Source of the DNA: Corticium candelabrum
Taxonomy: Eukaryota; Porifera; Homoscleromorpha; Homosclerophorida; Plakinidae
Direction: 5' to 3'
DNA length: 64,000 nt
Assembly: GCF_963422355.1 (NCBI RefSeq)
Contig: NC_085104.1
Span: 4,238,106 to 4,302,105 of the forward strand
A model generated the notes under the pieces. It was not told where the DNA came from. It did no database searches and was given only the letters and a program-made list of their open reading frames with translations. A program made the position numbers and the translations under genes. Positions 59,570 through 64,000 of this stretch are shown piece by piece; the first letter of the stretch is position 1, and each line of letters starts with the position of its first letter.

Positions 59570-62500
59570 GCAGTTTTCTATCTGCGTGTAGGATCAATAT
59601 CAGCATTAGATAGAGAGTGAATATGGAGAGAATATTTTGTAAGTACTTGCTGAGATATTCCATGCTGTGCAAACCAGCTTTTGTCTTTATGAATGACTGT
59701 TGTTGATAGTATGTCTCTGAGTCGTTCCTCTTTGAAGTAATTGGAATAATAGTCCACTACAATAACATAGTTTACGCCATCTAGTTTGAACAGATCGATT
59801 CCTCCCTTACCTTAGCCCAAGGTTGCTCTTGTACTTTGTGTGGTTGTAGTTGTTATCTACTCTTCTTTTGTTTGTAAGTTGCACATACTGAGCAGGATGT
59901 TACAAAGTCTTTTATTTCATGTTCATATGTGGCCAATACAATGTCTCTCGTACTATTCACAAGTAACCTTCAATTCCCAGGTGAGCACAGTGTACTTTCA
60001 TCACCATGGTGCTCTGCAAGCTCTTTAAACACAATCACTCGGTCAGCTTTCAATAGTAGTCCATTCTGTGTGGAGATCTCGTGACTGCACGGGCGTTGGA
60101 ATTTCATGTTGCTTGGTTCGGCATCCCTTTTTGATCCGATCTTTTAAACATTGTGACTCTAAATTGGTGGCTGTCTCTCTTCGAATTTCCTATAGCACAC
60201 AATCTGCTATTGGTTTGTCTTTCTCTACATCAATTGTTTGTCTTTCTCCACATCCATTGTCTGGACTTCTGCACAAATTCACTTTGCCATGACTGAGCTT
60301 TGATTTCCTTGTCTAAGTAAGCTCTTGACAATGTGTCAGCGTCATACATTTTTGTTCCTTTTTATGGGTGATCTTCAAGTCGTACCTTTATAACTTGAGT
60401 TATGTGCACTGCAGTCTTTAGGACCATCTGCTATAGGCTTTGATAAATTAGCCTCTAGTGCAGGGCTCGAATAATAGGTCGTCAAGTCATCATTTGACGA
60501 GTTCAATTTTACAACTGACGACTAATGTTCTAGTCTAGGTCGTCAAATGATGACTAGAGCAGACCAACGCTAGTTTCTAATGGCTTTCTCGGTATGCAGG
60601 TGGATAACTGTACTGTACTGAAACATGCACCGCTTTGACGCTTACATTCGGACATTTGTTGTACAATGACATGTAGTATGTAGCCAGCAGCGTGTCGTAT
60701 GTTGAGAAACTGCTATCCCAGATAATGAAACTGGGCGTGCAAGAGCCATCTCAGGATTCCGACAAAGTAAAGGCATGAGTTTGTGACCAGGGAGCAGTGA
60801 AGACAATAGTAAATCCTGTAGGTCAAAATAGGTGGATATGATTTTAGTATCAAGAAACTGATAACTTCTGCAATGTGATATGTGGAAGTCTGGTTGAAAT
60901 CCCGTCTTGTTTTGACAAAGAGAGGTGGTATGCGTTTAATCACTAATTCAATTAGCTATCATTTGCCTCCGTGAAGATGTCTAGCTCTGTAAAATCTAGC
61001 ACGTCGTATCCATTGGCTCAGCAGTAATGTGTGTGTCAGCTGCATGCCATTGTGGGAATATGCTTGCACTGCACTGAATTCTAGAAGGTCGTACAAAATG
61101 GCGGCATACCACTAAACACCATGATTGATATCGACGTGACGTCCTAAACTAAAAATTTTGACGACCTAAAAGTTTTGGAAACTTGTCAAATGATGACAAC
61201 TAGTTGGATCGATGTTTTGAGCCCTGTAGTGGTTTGCAATCTGACTCAATTTCCTGTTCAGACTTCTCACAGCTATAATCAATTGCTAAAATTCCTTCTT
61301 GATTTGAGTGTAATTATTCTCTGTTGAAGTGAGGGCTCTCGAGGAAAAACTGACTGCTTTGCCATCCTCTAATAGCCTAGCTCCCAAACCACTAGCTGAT
61401 GCGTCACACTATATAACAATGTCTTTTGTCACTTCAAAAAAAAAGCTAGTGCCTGTGCAGACATAATCAATCGCTTGAACTTTTGCCACACATTCCTGCT
61501 GTTGGAGCCAGCATTGCTCAACATTTTTCACTCCAACTGTTGTAGGACTTTGCATGTTTCTGACAGTCTGAGCTATAACGCGTGGACAAATAGTTGGCCA
61601 TTCCCAGTCTTCTTTTCAGAGCAGGCATATTCAAGATAGCCTCAACTTTTGTGGATCTGATATCAACCCATGAGCTGTTTGTCTGTGTCCAATGTATAGT
61701 ACCTTCTTCATTCTAAGCTATACTTTGTCTGGATTGAGTTTGAGGTGCCGTTCTGTGGCTTTATCCAAAAACAACTTAATTGAGGTTGAGATCATGGTTC
61801 TCTATCGCTTCTTCTAGGTATCGCCATATCCTATGATCAGGAAGGTGACCACAATAACTACCAAGCCTGTCAGTTCTTCTGTTATCTTGTGCATTTGCCA
61901 CACCTCAGGTATAAACTAATGCCGAATGGTATGCGATGTCAGCAGTATCTGCCAAATGCTGTGTTGAAGGTCATTAGATAAGTTGAAGGTTATCCACCTG
62001 TACTTGCCACAATCTGCTTTGAGCGTCAAGTGCTGAAAATACTTAGCTTTGGCTAATCACACGTATTGTCATCCTAATTCAGCATTGGATGTAAATGCAA
62101 TCTCATGATAGTCTTGTTAAGATCTCTCATATCAATGCATATGCTAATTGCTCATTCTCTTTACATGTTGCATCCATCAGCGAAACTCATTCTATCGATT
62201 CTGTTACTGGAATTATATAATCTTTTCAGCAGTAATTCTCTCCAATTCCGCCCTGATTGTTTATCGAATTGGTGTTGGTATCTTTGTGGGGTGTGAACTA
62301 CAGGCCTGATGCTCTTGTCTACTTGTGTGGTGATTCACAGCTTAATTCACATTATAGTATTGTTTGAGGATGTGATCATTCTGCAACTCTGTCGTTACTT
62401 CATCCAATACTGTTCTCCTGTCTCTAGGTCTGTTAACTTGTGTTTGCACCGAATGTATTTGTCACTGTCAACTACTTCGACCAGCTCCAGAAGTTGGCTT

Positions 62501-62690
62501 GACTTCCAGCTGAGCAATGACGTTGCTTTGCTAGCTATCACCGTGAAGTGTATGTTGTACTTGTGACCCTTTCGTTCTATATCTACCCATGCAGCTCCCC
62601 ATGGCTTGACACGGCCTCTGTTGTGCATCAGTAAAACCATAGGCATAGGAATCATGGGAGCAATGGAGGCACTATGCCCCATACATTTTG
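59570..62690 (-). pseudogene. Ty3/Gypsy pol remnant in DLD intron 13, antisense to the gene
   Basis: Read right to left on the minus strand: protease end (GRVKPWGAAWVDIERKGHKY, LELVEVVDS) at 62620-62450, RPVVHTPQR at about 62305, an RT start with ICIDMRDLNKT at about 62135, RT scraps to about 61500, and RNase H (CDASASGLGARLLEDGKAVS, SSRALTSTE) at about 61410-61320. The H2C2 region ends in FVTSCSVCATYKQKKSR at about 59915-59860, and the integrase core has GIDLFKLDGVNYVIVVDYYS (first Asp) at about 59800-59740. Stops throughout. It is split by a MITE at 60461-61226. Confidence 0.85.
60461..61226. mobile_element. MITE-like element nested in the Gypsy remnant, with 5-bp duplication
   Basis: Left end CAGGGCTCGAA, right end (complement) CAGGGCTCAAA. 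TAGTG occurs directly before (60456-60460) and after (61227-61231). Removing the element and one duplication restores continuous Gypsy reading (CKPL then EANLSKPIADG on the minus strand), so the ends are well placed. The interior has repeated GACGAC and GTCGTC motifs and no open frame of note. Confidence 0.88.
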
Positions 62691-62699
62691 TCTTGTGGC

Positions 62700-64000
62700 G
62701 GCAACATCAGAAACGGCTGCTATAGGCCTTGATTCTGATCACTGTGCTTCAGCGCATTTACTGATTCATATACACAGGTGTCTCTGCTAGTGAACATGAA
62801 TTATCCTGTGAAGTTCCGTTGATTACGGCCTGCAACTATCCAGTGGAATGTGATGTTGCAGTTCCTGATACACTAGTTGAAACGTTTCAAATGACAGTGA
62901 TGTAAGAAGACTGCAAATACAACTACAAATGTTACCTGAGTCGGTCTCAGCTTAGAAATTTAAGCATTACGCAGCATATACCGTCTTTTATATTACCAGT
63001 ACTAGAACTATTGCTGAGATGCTACTTGCCGTTCCTACAATGTTCTCAGAGGGTGACGTACTCTTGGCAACTGTACTGTATCTCACAATACCATCAAAGT
63101 TACAACGGCCGCTGTTTTTCTGCACGTCATCATGTTTAAACTTAATTTTTGTTCTACTGTGACTGAAGAAAGACTTAATTTAGTTGCTGCACACACATGA
63201 CAACTTTTGCGATAAGCTTGATCTACGGCAAGATTTGTTACTGCAAAGCCATGCACGTACCAGTAGGGATGAGTATCTTGGAACTTTTTAAGTATGCTCC
63301 ATGATGAATAAGGCCAAGAAATGAAACACGGACAAGGCCATGGTAGTGGGTGGTGTCATAGAGGCATGTTATCTGTGCCCCCATAGTCTGCTCGTGCATT
63401 GCATGAGGCTCTTGTGTTATTTGGAAGGCCTATTTGTTTGCAATAAATGTTGCCATTGCCGTCTTTGTTGGTGTACTGCTCAGTACTTGAACTTCCAAGT
63501 TCTCTGTGCTAGACTTCTTTTGTTGTCAATACTGTATGTGATGCACTTTCTTGGACCTAAAGATGTGTGCATAGTGTCTTAATTTCTTTGTTGCAATTAC
63601 TGCGCACCTTATCAGCTGCAGGGTAGTCTGTCGTTTTTGGGCAGATGGTCCAGGCCACAGTATGTTTGTGGTAGGCATTACCTGCTTGGCAGGCTGACTG
63701 CCCTGTTTGGTTCAGCTTGTCGCCATTCACGTTGTGTCTGTTGTTGCCTATCTGAATGTGGTGGTGGTCTAACTGCTAATCTAACCTCTGTGTCACTTTG
63801 TGTGTTGGACTCTATTCTGTTGGTATCTCTTATGTTCTCTAACTAGCAACATGACTACTGCAGAGTATTTCAAGACAATCCTCCTGCATCGATGTCTCTT
63901 TCTCTAGTAACTTCCGCCTAGCATTAGTGTCTCAAATACTGTGGACTAGTTTGTCTCTCATGTGATTGTCTTTTTTTCAGCACTTCAAAGTTGCACGTAT
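62700..64000. other. DLD intron 13, distal part to the window edge
   Basis: No exon continuing the DLD reading frame is visible; the expected IYAIGD block does not appear. Short T- and C-rich open frames (63340-63582, 63637-63846) look like intron noise. The TTTTTTTCAG at about 63970-63979 could be an acceptor, but the 21 bases behind it do not fit DLD. Confidence 0.5.

Noticed and set aside
62770..62900. Possible further DLD exon after a TACACAG acceptor-like site
   Set aside because: The translation does not give the expected IYAIGD region in any frame.

Overview
The window is eukaryotic and animal. It holds spliceosomal introns (several only about 75 bp, one over 4 kb), an intron-rich mitochondrial-enzyme gene, and a dense layer of animal-type transposons: ZMYM1-like hAT, Tc1/mariner, pogo/Tigger-like, piggyBac-like, Penelope-like, DIRS/Ngaro-like, Ty3/Gypsy and restriction-endonuclease-type LINEs. 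The mixture and the short introns suggest a non-bilaterian animal such as a sponge; this is an inference and species-level assignment is not possible.

Region 1 (about 1-32,400) is a transposon graveyard with nested insertions. It opens with a Penelope-like reverse transcriptase remnant. A unit carrying tetratricopeptide (TPR) exons with their short introns follows, and it recurs at five loci (about 1.05, 5.4, 18.8, 24.3 and 25.7 kb). Three hAT elements have inspectable ends. hAT-1 (9178-12514) and hAT-2 (20091-23263) carry open two-exon transposases of 808 and 916 codons, TIRs and 7-8 bp duplications, and look young. hAT-3 (16272-18592) is decayed and splits a DIRS-like gag frame. A Tc1/mariner element (29406-31066) keeps 55-bp TIRs and TA duplications but has lost the middle of its transposase. 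Several Ty3/Gypsy fragments and a DIRS-type tyrosine recombinase fill the gaps.

Region 2 (about 33,000-40,900) holds a longer but decayed Ty3/Gypsy element on the plus strand. Facing it on the minus strand is an intron-containing gene of transposon origin: an integrase core followed by a Ulp1-type C48 cysteine protease and a PHD finger. It is interrupted by a 1.03-kb near-perfect palindrome (39356-40382).

Region 3 (about 41,250-64,000) is the one clear host gene: dihydrolipoamide dehydrogenase (E3 of the 2-oxoacid dehydrogenase complexes) on the plus strand. Thirteen exons are placed, encoding 319 residues through the FAD domain, the redox disulfide and the NAD domain; the rest lies past the right edge. 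Its introns hold LINE 3' ends, a 958-codon open LINE between microsatellites, two antisense Gypsy remnants, a 0.7-kb foldback element and several MITE-like elements.

I see no tRNA or rRNA gene, no CRISPR array and no prokaryotic operon. The features most worth a second look are the recurrent TPR composite units, the integrase-Ulp1-PHD gene, the PCNA-box-like N-termini of both intact hAT transposases, and the long palindromes.
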